The position numbers and the translations under genes are program-made. Below the pieces are notes generated by a model, which worked only from the letters and a program-made list of their open reading frames with translations, did not search any database and was not told the origin of the DNA. This document shows, piece after piece, positions 7,562-15,930 of a stretch of 64,000 nucleotides of DNA. The stretch's first letter is position 1; every line of letters starts with the position of its first letter. The stretch spans positions 1-64,000 of the forward strand of contig JADKJH010000002.1 in the NCBI GenBank assembly GCA_016722505.1. The letters run 5' to 3'. This stretch comes from Holophagaceae bacterium. Lineage in GTDB: Bacteria > Acidobacteriota > Holophagae > Holophagales > Holophagaceae.

Positions 7562-8639
7562 ATGAGGGGCCACCATCCCGCAAAGCCCGCCGAATGCCAA
7601 TGGCCGCATCTACGCCCTGGATATCCTCCGCGGGTTGATGGCGCTGGCGGTGGTGGTCTACCACACCTCGCTTTGGACCGAGCTGTTCGCGCCTGGGGGG
7701 GGCACCACGACGATGCTGGCGAAGCTCGGCATCTATGGCGTCCAGGGGTTTTTCGTCATCAGCGGGTTCTGTTTTTTCCATTTGTACGGGGAAACCGTTT
7801 TTGATGGTGGTGCGCTCAAGACTTTTTTCCTTAAGCGATGGATGCGGCTGGCGCCGCTTTTCTTCGTAGTGGTGGGCCTGAACCTGCTGTGCCAGCAGAA
7901 AGCGGGGCCTGACCTAAGCCTTCGGATGCTCGCGGAGAATCTCACGCTGACCTTCGGGTTCTTCCACCCCAATCACGCCTTGGTGGTGGGCGGATGGTCC
8001 ATCGGCGTGGAGGCCGTCTTCTACGCGACCCTTCCATCGCTCATTCTCTTCACGCGTTGGCACAAGGGGTTTCTCTATCTCTTCGCAGCAATATTGATCT
8101 GGGCTTCCATGCCCTGGACCCTCCATTGGGTGATGGAAGCCGAACTCTGGAACCGCTTCCATGCCTACGTCCAGGTGCCCAACCACGCGTTCCTGTTCCT
8201 GGCCGGCGGAGTTCTGGCCCACCTGCGGTCGAGGACCGCCTTCCGCCTGGGGCCTCTATCCTTCGCCATCCTGCTGATGGTTTTGGCAGCGATCACCTTC
8301 AGCATCCATCGCGGGTTCTACAATCACTTCGACATCATGGCGGGGCCCGTCCGCTACCAGTTCTCGGCCCTATGCGTGGCGGTGGTGGGCTGCTTCGCAT
8401 TCATGGACATGAAGGAATCCGCCTGTGTCCATCCCTTCGTGGTACTGGGTGATTTGAGCTATGGCACATATCTGCTGCACCCTTTGGCCAACGCATTGCT
8501 TCTTTGGGCGGGCATGAGCAAGCAAGGCTGGCCCACCTTCAGCCTGGGCCTGGCCCTGACGCTGGCCCTGGCCTGGTGTTCCCACCGCTTCATCGAAAAG
8601 CCAGCCATGGCGCTGGCGCGAGGGAGCGCTAAGTCTTGA
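7562..8639 (+). CDS. membrane-bound acyltransferase (acyltransferase_3 family), with apparent frameshift near the start
   Basis: A multi-TM O-acyltransferase of the OafA/acyltransferase_3 family, likely acylating a surface glycan or lipid. The core includes ALAVVVYHTSLW (His of the N-terminal active helix), GVQGFFVISGFCFFH, FFLKRWMRLAPLFF and C-terminal GDLSYGTYLLHPLANALL...SHRFIEKP. The expected N-terminal motif RIYALDILRG is encoded directly upstream, but its frame has no start codon after the stop at 7563-7565. Removing one G from the GGGG at 7566-7569 joins ATG 7562 to it. The first in-frame starts as written are TTG 7635 and ATG 7638, which would delete the motif. Substrate unknown. Confidence 0.8.
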
Positions 8640-8760
8640 GCCGCAGGGACGCGGCCAAAGGCCGCCGCCCTATTTGCCTGATAGCCGATGGCCACTAGCG
8701 CTTTCGCTCTCCCCGGGATAGAACTAAGATTCGATCATTGACTGTTGAGAAGGATCTCCC

Positions 8761-9339
8761 ATGACCACGACCATGACCCTCGACTCGATTTTCCAGGACG
8801 CTGGCAAGCGCATGCATGTCTCCCTGGAAACGCTGCGGAAAGAGATGGCCACCATCCGGACGGGCCGCGCCAATGCCAGCATCCTCGACACGCTCCAGGT
8901 GGAGTATTACGGCACGATGTGCCCGCTCACCCAAGTAGCCAGCGTGAGTGTTCCAGAAGCCTCCATGCTGGTGTTGCAGCCCTTCGACAAGAGTTCCATC
9001 AAGGCCATCGAAACGGCCATTTTGAAAAGCGATCTGGGCCTGAATCCAGGCAACGACGGCAATGTGATCCGCCTGCCCATCCCACCGCTCAATGAAGAGC
9101 GCCGGCGCGATCTGGTGAAGGTGGTCCATCGCTTGGCCGAAGAGATCAAGACCGCCATCCGCAACGTGCGGCGCGATGCCAACGACCAGGTGAAGAAACT
9201 AGAGAAAGAAAAGGCCCCAGGCGTCAGCGAGGACACCGCCAAAAAAATCAGCGAGGACATCCAAAAACTTACCGATGCCCGCGTGAAAGAAATGGACGAG
9301 GCTGTGAAGCACAAGGAAGCGGAGATCATGAAGGTGTGA
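8761..9339 (+). CDS. frr: ribosome recycling factor
   Basis: A 192-residue RRF that, with EF-G, splits post-termination ribosomes. Family motifs: ATIRTGRANASILDTLQVEYYGT near the N-terminus, PLTQVASVSVPEASMLVLQPFDKSSI, LGLNPGNDGNVIRLPIPPLNEERRRDLVKVVH, and the long helical C-terminus VRRDANDQVKKLEK. ATG 8761 has GAGAAGGA upstream. It is a few residues longer than the usual 185 at the N-terminus. The expected neighbours pyrH/tsf are absent here, so it is a detached single gene. The preceding 120 bp holds a short GCGGCC-AAA-GGCCGC hairpin. Confidence 0.97.
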   Translation: MTTTMTLDSIFQDAGKRMHVSLETLRKEMATIRTGRANASILDTLQVEYYGTMCPLTQVASVSVPEASMLVLQPFDKSSIKAIETAILKSDLGLNPGNDGNVIRLPIPPLNEERRRDLVKVVHRLAEEIKTAIRNVRRDANDQVKKLEKEKAPGVSEDTAKKISEDIQKLTDARVKEMDEAVKHKEAEIMKV

Positions 9340-9385
9340 GGGACGATGGCGAGAGTTCTAAGGAAAAAAGTTAATGAGTTAAACA

Positions 9386-9602
<217 letters not shown>

Positions 9603-9628
9603 GTGGATCCAACGCCTATGCCCCATCC

Positions 9629-10408
9629 ATGACCGCCCCCACCCTCGCCCTTCTCGCGCTCGCTTCCCTCGCCGCGGGGTTCATTGACGCGGTGGTGGGC
9701 GGCGGCGGACTCATCACCATGCCGGCCCTGCTGTTGGGGCTGCCGGCGGGCACCCCTTTCCCGACGATCCTCGGCACCAACAAGGTGGTGGCCTGCACTG
9801 GCACCACCATGGCGGCGGGCAAGTTTCTGCGAAGCGGGGTGATGCGCTGGCAGGACATGGTGGGTCCGGTGCTCGCCTCCATGGCCGGAGCGAGCGGCGG
9901 GGTGGCCCTGGCGTATTTTCTTCAAGGCAGGTTTGAAGCGCTGCTGCGTCCGATGATGCTGGTGATTATGGTGGCGATGCTGGCCTTCACCCTTCTGAAA
10001 CCGGACCTGGGCCACCTGCACGCTCCAAAGTTCGGGCTGGGCCATCAACGGGGATGGGCCATGCTGATTTCGCTTTGCCTCGGTTTTTACGATGGCTTTT
10101 TCGGGCCGGGCACGGGCTCGGTCCTGATCTTTCTTTTCGTGGCCGTTCTGGGATTTGATTTCCTTCGGTCCTCGGCCTTGGCGAAATCGGTGAATTGGGC
10201 CTCGAATATCGCCGCCATGAGCTTGTTTCTCTGGAAAGGCAGCTGGATTCCCATGGTCGCGCTCAGCATGGCGGTGGCCAACGGAATTGGAGGCTACCTC
10301 GGAGCCCATGTGGCGCTGGAAAAGGGCAGTTCCTGGGTGCGGGCCATGTTCATCACAGTGGTGGGGGCGCTGATAGTGCGCCTGGGCTGGCAGGTCTGGG
10401 CCGGATGA
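9629..10408 (+). CDS. TSUP/TauE-SafE family membrane transporter
   Basis: A 259-residue inner-membrane permease, predicted to export or import small sulfur or organic anions. It shows two related halves, the family pattern being GFIDAVVGGGGLITMPALLL...GTNKVVACTGT in the first and LGFYDGFFGPGTGSVLIFLFV...ALAKSVNWASNIAAM in the second, with about eight hydrophobic segments. Length fits the family. The next small membrane ORF starts directly after its stop. Substrate cannot be predicted from sequence or context. Confidence 0.88.
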   Translation: MTAPTLALLALASLAAGFIDAVVGGGGLITMPALLLGLPAGTPFPTILGTNKVVACTGTTMAAGKFLRSGVMRWQDMVGPVLASMAGASGGVALAYFLQGRFEALLRPMMLVIMVAMLAFTLLKPDLGHLHAPKFGLGHQRGWAMLISLCLGFYDGFFGPGTGSVLIFLFVAVLGFDFLRSSALAKSVNWASNIAAMSLFLWKGSWIPMVALSMAVANGIGGYLGAHVALEKGSSWVRAMFITVVGALIVRLGWQVWAG

Positions 10409-10729
10409 ATGCATCCTGGGTTAGGCTTAATGGGATGTCTTCCCAACGCGCCACTCCATTCCTGCTGGATGCTGACTTCCAGCGCGAGGTTTTTCTACCT
10501 GCTCTGGGGCGGCATGCTGTTGACCACGCTCTCGCTTTACAACCGCCTGCGGCCGCCGGCTTTTCTATGGGCCTGGCCAAATGTGGCGCGCTTCTTCCTG
10601 GGCCCCTGGGGACGTGGCCTCTGCCTGGGCCTGGGCCTGGTCATGGCCATCGCCGCGCTGCTGGAAGTCTGGACGCTGGTGGACAAGCTGTTGGTGCGGT
10701 TCCTCTCGGATTCGCACAGGGAACAGTGA
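10409..10729 (+). CDS. small putative membrane protein
   Basis: A 106-codon ORF beginning immediately after the stop of the TSUP transporter. From the internal Met at 10469 (MLTSSARFFYLLWGGML) it reads as an 86-residue protein with two hydrophobic segments and a basic linker; that start may be the true one, because the first 20 residues look unlike protein. I do not recognise a family. Co-directional placement between the transporter and lolC, without a large gap, supports expression. Its stop region overlaps a 15-bp tandem duplication (10717-10731 and 10732-10746). Confidence 0.5.
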   Translation: MHPGLGLMGCLPNAPLHSCWMLTSSARFFYLLWGGMLLTTLSLYNRLRPPAFLWAWPNVARFFLGPWGRGLCLGLGLVMAIAALLEVWTLVDKLLVRFLSDSHREQ

Positions 10730-10802
10730 TGCAGGGAACAGTGATGAATGATGCTTTGGAAGATCTGATGGGCCTCATGCGCACGACAGATGGGCGGCAT
10801 CC

Positions 10803-12038
10803 ATGAGGTCTTTCGAGGCCTATGTGGCGAACCGCTATCTGACGACGCGCAAGAAGGGCGCCTTCGTGCGTGTGATGGTGCGCTTCGCGCGGTGGGGCAT
10901 CGCCCTGGGTGTGTTCGCCATGGTCATCACGCTGGCGTTGATGAACGGCTTCCGAGAAGAGATCCAGGCCAACCTGTTTTCAGCCACGGCGCATTTCAGC
11001 GTGTTCCACCTGGCTGGAGACATTCCCGATACAGGCGCTGCGCTCAAGGTCGTGCGTAGCGTGAAGGGTGTCAGCGCCGCCAGCCCCATGCGGTTCGAAA
11101 AGGGGCTTCTGCGACTCCCCGGCGTGGATGGGCCGCCCGAAGCCGTGGCGGTGAAAGCCATCGATCCGGGCTCAGCCAACGCGACTTCGAGCATTTTTGA
11201 TTCTGTGAAACCCATCAAGATCGAGCAGCTCCAGGAGGGCGAGATCGTGCTGGGCCGTGAGCTGGCGAACCGCCTTCGATTGAGCGTGGGTGATACGGTG
11301 GCCATCGCGACGCTGAGGCTGCAGTTGGGCCTTTCTGGTTTGCAGCCCAAATTGCAAGCCTTCAAGGTCGCGGGCATCTTCCAAAGCCACATAAGTGAAT
11401 ACGACACCAACTGGGTCTTCGTTCACATCCTCGACGCCCAGCGCCTGGCCCGCACGGACCAGGCGGAAATGATCGAAGTCCGAGCCAGGAATATTGAAGC
11501 CATCGGGGATGTGAAAACCGCGGTGCTGGCAGCCTTGAACCAGGAGGGCCGGGGCGGATTCATGGCCACGGATCTAAGGGAAACCAACAAACCGCTTTTT
11601 GCCGCGCTGAAGGTCGAGAAATGGATCTTCACGGCCATCCTTTCGCTCATCGTGCTGGTGGCGGCTTTCAATATCGTGGCGAGCCTTGTGCTGTTCGTGA
11701 CCGAGAAGCGCCGCGACCTGGGCGTGCTGCTGTCCCTGGGCGCCACGCCACGCCAGATCCAACATCTTTTCGAATGGCAGGGCCTGCGCATCGGGGCCGT
11801 GGGAACGCTGTGGGGCCTGGGCTTGAGTGTGCCTTTCTGCCTGGTGGCGGACCGCTACAAGCTCATCAAATTGCCCAGCGCCGTCTACGATTTCATCACT
11901 TATATTCCATTCCGTTTGCACTTTTCCGATCTGCTGCTGGTGGCCATCTTTCCATTGCTGGTAGCTTGGTGGGCTTCCCGGTACCCCGCCAAGCGCGCCG
12001 CGGCGCTTGATCCCGTTGATGCACTGAGGGCCGAATGA
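10803..12038 (+). CDS. lolC: LolC/LolE-type lipoprotein-releasing ABC permease
   Basis: A 411-residue inner-membrane permease expected to extract lipoproteins for transfer to LolA. N-terminus SFEAYVANRYLTTRKKGAFVRVMVRFARWGIALGVFAMVITLALMNGF gives TM1. A periplasmic domain (to about residue 265) follows, then three TMs: IFTAILSLIVLVAAFNIVASLVLFV, a second after the coupling stretch EKRRDLGVLLSLGATPRQI, and a third near the end. It closes with the FtsX-family tail YPAKRAAALDPVDALRAE. Only one permease is present, suggesting a LolFD-style homodimer. It overlaps the exonuclease gene by 4 bp. Confidence 0.92.
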   Translation: MRSFEAYVANRYLTTRKKGAFVRVMVRFARWGIALGVFAMVITLALMNGFREEIQANLFSATAHFSVFHLAGDIPDTGAALKVVRSVKGVSAASPMRFEKGLLRLPGVDGPPEAVAVKAIDPGSANATSSIFDSVKPIKIEQLQEGEIVLGRELANRLRLSVGDTVAIATLRLQLGLSGLQPKLQAFKVAGIFQSHISEYDTNWVFVHILDAQRLARTDQAEMIEVRARNIEAIGDVKTAVLAALNQEGRGGFMATDLRETNKPLFAALKVEKWIFTAILSLIVLVAAFNIVASLVLFVTEKRRDLGVLLSLGATPRQIQHLFEWQGLRIGAVGTLWGLGLSVPFCLVADRYKLIKLPSAVYDFITYIPFRLHFSDLLLVAIFPLLVAWWASRYPAKRAAALDPVDALRAE

Positions 12039-12604
12039 CGCTTTCCAATACTTACCTTTTTCTCGATACCGAAACCGGCGGCCTGGATCCGCGCAGCCAC
12101 AGCCTGCTGAGCCTGGGACTGGTGGTGGGCGATGCGTCCGGCATTCAGGACAGCCTGGAAATCCTTGTGAAGCACGAGCCCTACGTAGTTTCCGGGGGCG
12201 GTATGAAAGTGAACCGGATTGACCTGGCCAGGCATCACGAAACCGCGCTTTCTCCGGCCGACGTCCTGAACCAGCTGGATGACTTCCTGAACCGGCACTT
12301 CCCCGAAAAAGCCAGGGTCACGCTCGTGGGCCACAACGTCGCCTTCGACCAAGCCTTCCTTTCGGAATTTCTGCTCGCGGCGGGCCGTGACCCAGAAGGG
12401 CGTTTTCATCATCGGATCGTGGACACCCACAGCATCGCCTCGGCCCTGCGGGAGGCTGGAAAATTGGACCTTCAGAGGCTCAGCAGCGATAGCCTTTTTG
12501 ACTATTTCGGCATCCAGGTGCCGCCGGAAAAACGGCACACGGCCCTGGGAGATTCCCTGGCCACTTTCGAGCTGTACTGGAAATTGGTGGGGCTCTGCAG
12601 ATGA
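12035..12604 (+). CDS. DEDDh 3'-5' exonuclease (DnaQ/RNase T family)
   Basis: A 189-residue single-domain exonuclease. All DEDDh positions are visible: Asp and Glu in FLDTETGGLDP, Asp in GHNVAFDQAFL, and His plus Asp in HTALGDSLAT. It may trim RNA 3' ends or DNA; substrate is not determinable, though size and spacing resemble RNase T more than the polymerase III epsilon proofreading subunit. It overlaps lolC upstream (4 bp) and lolD downstream (4 bp), so all three are probably translated in series despite unrelated roles. Confidence 0.9.
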   Translation: MTLSNTYLFLDTETGGLDPRSHSLLSLGLVVGDASGIQDSLEILVKHEPYVVSGGGMKVNRIDLARHHETALSPADVLNQLDDFLNRHFPEKARVTLVGHNVAFDQAFLSEFLLAAGRDPEGRFHHRIVDTHSIASALREAGKLDLQRLSSDSLFDYFGIQVPPEKRHTALGDSLATFELYWKLVGLCR

Positions 12605-13257
12605 TCGGCCAGGCGCTCTCCATCCAAAGCCTGAAGAAGACCTACGCCGACGCGGAGCATCCGGTCTTTGATGGGTTCTCGCTAGAGGTGGAGGCTGGCT
12701 GCCTGTGCGCATTGGTGGGCGTAAGCGGAGTGGGGAAGACCACGCTGTTGAATTGTGTGGCGGGGCTCGACCGTTGGGAGGGCGGCTCCATCCGCATCGG
12801 CGGAACAGCGGTCCCGCAATCTGCCGAGCAGCGCTCCCTGTACCGCCGTGAGCATGTGGGACTGGCCTTCCAGCAGCCACACCTCCTGCCTGAGTTCACC
12901 GTGCGGGAGAACCTGGAGATGCCGTTCCGCATCGAAGGCGCCCTCACGGCCGGTCGTGAGGAATGGATACTTGAACTGCTGGATATGGTCAGCATCCCGC
13001 ACCTTGCCAAGCGTCTGCCCAATCAGCTCAGCAGTGGACAGGCAGCCAGGGTGGGCCTGGCCCGGGCGCTGGTGCGCAAGCCTTCCCTTTGGCTGCTGGA
13101 CGAGCCCACGGGGAACCTGGATCCCGAAACGGCGGATGAGGCCTTTGCGCTGCTGTTGAAGCTGCACCAAGAACTGCGCCCCACCACGCTTCTGGTCACG
13201 CATAATCCAGATCTGGCCAGCCGCTGCGAACGGACCGTACGGCTGGGAATGCACTGA
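12601..13257 (+). CDS. lolD: LolD-type ABC transporter ATPase
   Basis: A 218-residue cytoplasmic ATPase expected to power LolC. Walker A is GVSGVGKTT, Q-loop FQQPHLLPEFTVRENLEMP, Walker B LWLLDEPTGNLDPETAD and H-loop LLVTHNP. The signature motif reads LSSGQ rather than the usual LSGGQ, a conservative change seen in functional ABC proteins. Size and the DEPTGNLD extension are typical of LolD/MacB-type ATPases. It is the last gene of the lolC-exonuclease-lolD unit and converges on yceI with 7 bp between stops. Confidence 0.92.
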   Translation: MIGQALSIQSLKKTYADAEHPVFDGFSLEVEAGCLCALVGVSGVGKTTLLNCVAGLDRWEGGSIRIGGTAVPQSAEQRSLYRREHVGLAFQQPHLLPEFTVRENLEMPFRIEGALTAGREEWILELLDMVSIPHLAKRLPNQLSSGQAARVGLARALVRKPSLWLLDEPTGNLDPETADEAFALLLKLHQELRPTTLLVTHNPDLASRCERTVRLGMH

Positions 13258-13264
13258 ATCGAAG

Positions 13265-13903
13265 CTACGCGGCCTTCTTGTGCTTCTTGGCGGGGGCCTT
13301 GGCGGGAGCTGGCTTGGCGGCTTCTTTTTCGTGGAAGAAACCCACCAGCTGCAGATTCAGTTCCACGGTGTCTTTGAGACCGATTTTCGCGGCGATGCTG
13401 CCAGAACCGATGCCAAAATCATTGCGGTCCATCTTGAGGCTGCCTTCGTAGCTCCAGGTGTCGTTCCCAGCGCCGTTCTTGCCGAAGGTGGGGTCAAAGG
13501 GAATGGTCAGATCCTTCTTCACGCCGTGCATGTCCAGCGTGCCCTGCACCATCACCTGGCCACCTTGCTTCCAGACCTTGGAAGAGGTGAAAACGATTTT
13601 GGGATACTTGGCCGCATCGAAGAAATCCGGCGTCTTCAGATGCGTGTCCCGGCTCTTGTTCTCGGTATTGATGGAGGCCACATCGATTTCCACCCGCACT
13701 TTGGCATTCTCCAACGAGTCTGGATCGCCGCTGATGTCGGTGGAGTACTTTCCGAAATTGCCTTCCACCTTGAAGAGGGTCTTGGCGCTGAAGCCGATGC
13801 GGGAATGGATGGTGTCGGGAGTGAAAGTCTTGTCTGCGGCGGTCAAGGCTGCAGCCGGAGCCATCAACAGAAGCGTGGCAAGGATAAGCGTGGCTCGGCG
13901 CAT
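13265..13903 (-). CDS. YceI-family periplasmic lipocalin-like protein
   Basis: A secreted 212-residue protein. A signal peptide (RRATLILATLLLMAPAAALTA) precedes the YceI beta-barrel, with motifs FTPDTIHSRIGFSAKTLFKVEGNFGKY, VDVASINT-like EIDVASINTENKSRDTHLKTPDFFDAAKYPKIVFTS and GTLDMHGVKKDLTIPF. Family members bind polyisoprenoids or similar amphiphiles. AGGAGG sits 4 bases before ATG 13903. The C-terminus carries an unusual Ala/Lys/Pro-rich tail (about 20 residues, ending KKHKKAA) absent from classical YceI, perhaps a cell-wall or surface interaction tail. Confidence 0.93.
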   Translation of the reverse strand: MRRATLILATLLLMAPAAALTAADKTFTPDTIHSRIGFSAKTLFKVEGNFGKYSTDISGDPDSLENAKVRVEIDVASINTENKSRDTHLKTPDFFDAAKYPKIVFTSSKVWKQGGQVMVQGTLDMHGVKKDLTIPFDPTFGKNGAGNDTWSYEGSLKMDRNDFGIGSGSIAAKIGLKDTVELNLQLVGFFHEKEAAKPAPAKAPAKKHKKAA

Positions 13904-13963
13904 GGGGCCTCCTGGTGGGTATGCGACTGGGATGGTCCAAGGCTCGGGTTTGTGACGGATTTT

Positions 13964-14404
13964 TCAGGGTCCAGGTTCGGATACAGGCACCTTGGCCGAC
14001 CGGCGGCATTCGATGAAATCATTCAAGATCACCGCCGCGGCAGCCGCATCCAGCTTGGCTTTGCGGTCCTTCGGCTTCACGCCCCGCTCGGCCAATAGAC
14101 GGTCAGCCTCCCTGGAACTCAGATGCTCATCGCCAAAACGCAGGGGTAGGCCTGTCAGAGAAGCCAGCGTCTCTCCAAAAAGCCGGGCGAGGGGTGCGGT
14201 CCCACTTTCGACACCATCCTTGTGCCGCGGAAGGCCCACCAGCAGGGCTTGGACCCCTTCATCCCTGGCAAGCCTCGCGAGTTTGTTAAGGCTGATGTCA
14301 CCCGCCTGCGGCCAAACCTCGAAGGGCGAGGCCAGGATTTCCAGTTCGTCCGAAAAGGCGATGCCAATCTTCTTGGTGCCGTGGTCCAGGGCCATCCATC
14401 TCAT
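13964..14404 (-). CDS. ruvX: RuvX/YqgF-family pre-16S rRNA nuclease (putative Holliday junction resolvase)
   Basis: A 146-residue RNase-H-fold nuclease acting in 16S rRNA 5' maturation, historically called a Holliday junction resolvase. The conserved opening MRWMALDHGTKKIGIAFSD holds the first catalytic Asp, VQALLVGLPRHKDG the middle motif, FGDEHLSSREADRLL the Glu-containing motif and LDAAAAAVILNDFIE the final Asp motif. It is divergent from ogt with only 17 bp between start codons. Confidence 0.93.
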   Translation of the reverse strand: MRWMALDHGTKKIGIAFSDELEILASPFEVWPQAGDISLNKLARLARDEGVQALLVGLPRHKDGVESGTAPLARLFGETLASLTGLPLRFGDEHLSSREADRLLAERGVKPKDRKAKLDAAAAAVILNDFIECRRSAKVPVSEPGP

Positions 14405-14421
14405 TCTGCGATCATAGCGGC

Positions 14422-14904
14422 ATGATCCAAGCTCCTCTCTATTTCCAGTCCGCGTCGGGGCTTTGTTCGGTGGGATGGACGAGCGATGGGGTCAACGCTT
14501 TCCGTTTTCTGGGTTCCACTTCCCTGCCCGAACAAGCGGTGGGGAACGCTCCCATCTGGGTGTTCGAAGCCGTCCGTGCCATCACCAAACACCTTGCAGG
14601 AGAACCGCAGGGACTGACCCACATCCCGCTGGACCTCACCGATCTCACAGCTTTCCAGCGAAAAGTGGCTGTCGTGCTGCGTTCCACGCGCCCAGGCCAG
14701 ACCCTCACGTACGGCGAGGTGGCACTGCTTGCTGGCTCCCCTGGAGCCGCCCGTGCCGTGGGCCGAGCGGTGAAAACCAATCCGATTCTTCTGCTCATCC
14801 CCTGCCACCGCGTTGTGGCGGCGGATGGCCCCGGAGGGTGGAGCGCTTTTGGCGATCCTGCCATCAAGGCGCGGCTCCTGGAACTGGAAACGCTCCATAC
14901 TTGA
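14422..14904 (+). CDS. ogt: methylated-DNA-protein-cysteine methyltransferase
   Basis: A 160-residue suicide repair protein removing O6-alkyl groups from guanine. The active-site motif IPCHRVV is intact (nucleophile Cys). Upstream, FQRKVAVVLRSTRPGQTLTYGEVALLAGSPGAARAVGRAVKTNPI forms the DNA-binding helix-turn-helix and Arg finger; GGWSAFGDPAIKARLLELE follows. The N-terminal ribonuclease-like domain is degenerate but sized normally. It leads into murB 4 bp downstream, so both may share a transcript. Confidence 0.94.
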   Translation: MIQAPLYFQSASGLCSVGWTSDGVNAFRFLGSTSLPEQAVGNAPIWVFEAVRAITKHLAGEPQGLTHIPLDLTDLTAFQRKVAVVLRSTRPGQTLTYGEVALLAGSPGAARAVGRAVKTNPILLLIPCHRVVAADGPGGWSAFGDPAIKARLLELETLHT

Positions 14905-14908
14905 ACCG

Positions 14909-15799
14909 ATGACACGCGCCCTTCCCGATGACCTGCTGAAACTCCCCCACCGCACCGATGTGCCCTTCGCCAGGCTCACCACCTTGGGCGTAGGCGGCAC
15001 CTGCCGCTGGCTTTTCGAACCCACGGCCGAGCACGAGGCCCAGGCGTTCGTCACCGCCTGCGTTCGCGAAAGCCTGCCCTACCGCGTGCTGGGCGGCGGA
15101 TCCAATCTCGTCGTCCTGGGTGATATCGAGATGCCGGTGCTGCGCTTGCGCTTTCCGGCAGAGCTCAAGCGGGATGGCCTTAAACTTAGCGCCCCGGCAA
15201 GTTTCGGCCATATCCGGATGGCCCAGGAGGCCGCGAGGGAGGGCCTCAGCGGCATGGAATACGCCAGCGGAATTCCCGGCACCACCGGGGGCGCCTTGCG
15301 TATGAATGCCGGGGCCTACGGCCGCGAGCTGGTGGATATCCTGGACACCTATCGGTTCCTCACGCCGGGCGGCGAGCTGGTCGAGAAACGCCCCGCTCCC
15401 GGCGAATTCAACTACCGCTGGAGTTTCCTGGCCCGTGGCTTTGTGGCGCTCTCCTTCACCGTCAGCCTGATCGAAGGCGATCGTGACCGCATCCAGGCCC
15501 AAGTCGCAGAGAACATGGGCAAGCGGGGCAGCAGCCAGCCTTTGAGCAAGCGCAATGCCGGCTGCATCTTCAAGAATCCGACCGGGACGAGCGCGGGTCG
15601 CTTGATTGACCAGGCTGGACTGAAGGGTTTTCGCATCGGGGACGCGGAAGTCAGCCCAGAACATGCCAATTTCCTCGTCAACCATGGCCATGCCACCGCC
15701 ACGGAATTCGCGGAACTGATGGATGCGGTGCGGGCCAAGGTCCTGGAAATGCATGGGATCGAATTGGAGCCGGAAGTAGAGATCTGGCAGGAGGACTGA
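14909..15799 (+). CDS. murB: UDP-N-acetylenolpyruvoylglucosamine reductase
   Basis: A 296-residue flavoenzyme making UDP-MurNAc for peptidoglycan. FAD-binding residues are in YRVLGGGSNLVV and GMEYASGIPGTTGGALRMNAGAYG. The substrate domain shows YRWSFLARG and KRGSSQPLSKRNAGCIFKNP. In the last, Cys occupies the position of the proton-donating Ser of E. coli MurB, a substitution I believe occurs in other MurBs. SAGRLIDQAGLKGFRIGDAEVSPEHANFLVN and C-terminal EPEVEIW complete the family. ATG 14909 follows the ogt stop. It opens the division cluster. Confidence 0.95.
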   Translation: MTRALPDDLLKLPHRTDVPFARLTTLGVGGTCRWLFEPTAEHEAQAFVTACVRESLPYRVLGGGSNLVVLGDIEMPVLRLRFPAELKRDGLKLSAPASFGHIRMAQEAAREGLSGMEYASGIPGTTGGALRMNAGAYGRELVDILDTYRFLTPGGELVEKRPAPGEFNYRWSFLARGFVALSFTVSLIEGDRDRIQAQVAENMGKRGSSQPLSKRNAGCIFKNPTGTSAGRLIDQAGLKGFRIGDAEVSPEHANFLVNHGHATATEFAELMDAVRAKVLEMHGIELEPEVEIWQED

Positions 15800-15823
15800 T
15801 GCTGTGGGCTTTGGACGGTACTC

Positions 15824-15913
15824 GACTTCCTCGACTCTTCAACTCTTCGACTTCTTGACCCTCAACGCTTCGGCTTCTTGCCCTTCGACTCCTCGACTCT
15901 TGACTCTCGACAC
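15824..15913. repeat. degenerate TCGACTC-type repeat tract between murB and ftsQ
   Basis: About 90 bp of imperfect units such as TCGACTTCC, TCGACTCTTCAACTC, TTCGACTTCTTGAC and TCCTCGACTCTTGACTCTCG. They recur at roughly 7-9 bp spacing. The tract is pyrimidine-rich on the + strand and resembles one arm of the repeat elements near creC and frr. No open frame of interest. Confidence 0.65.
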
Positions 15914-15930
15914 CGGTAGACTGCTTCTCC

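Noticed and set aside
12601..13257. LolD signature LSSGQ as evidence of an inactive ATPase
   Set aside because: LSSGQ occurs in active ABC ATPases and all other motifs are intact.
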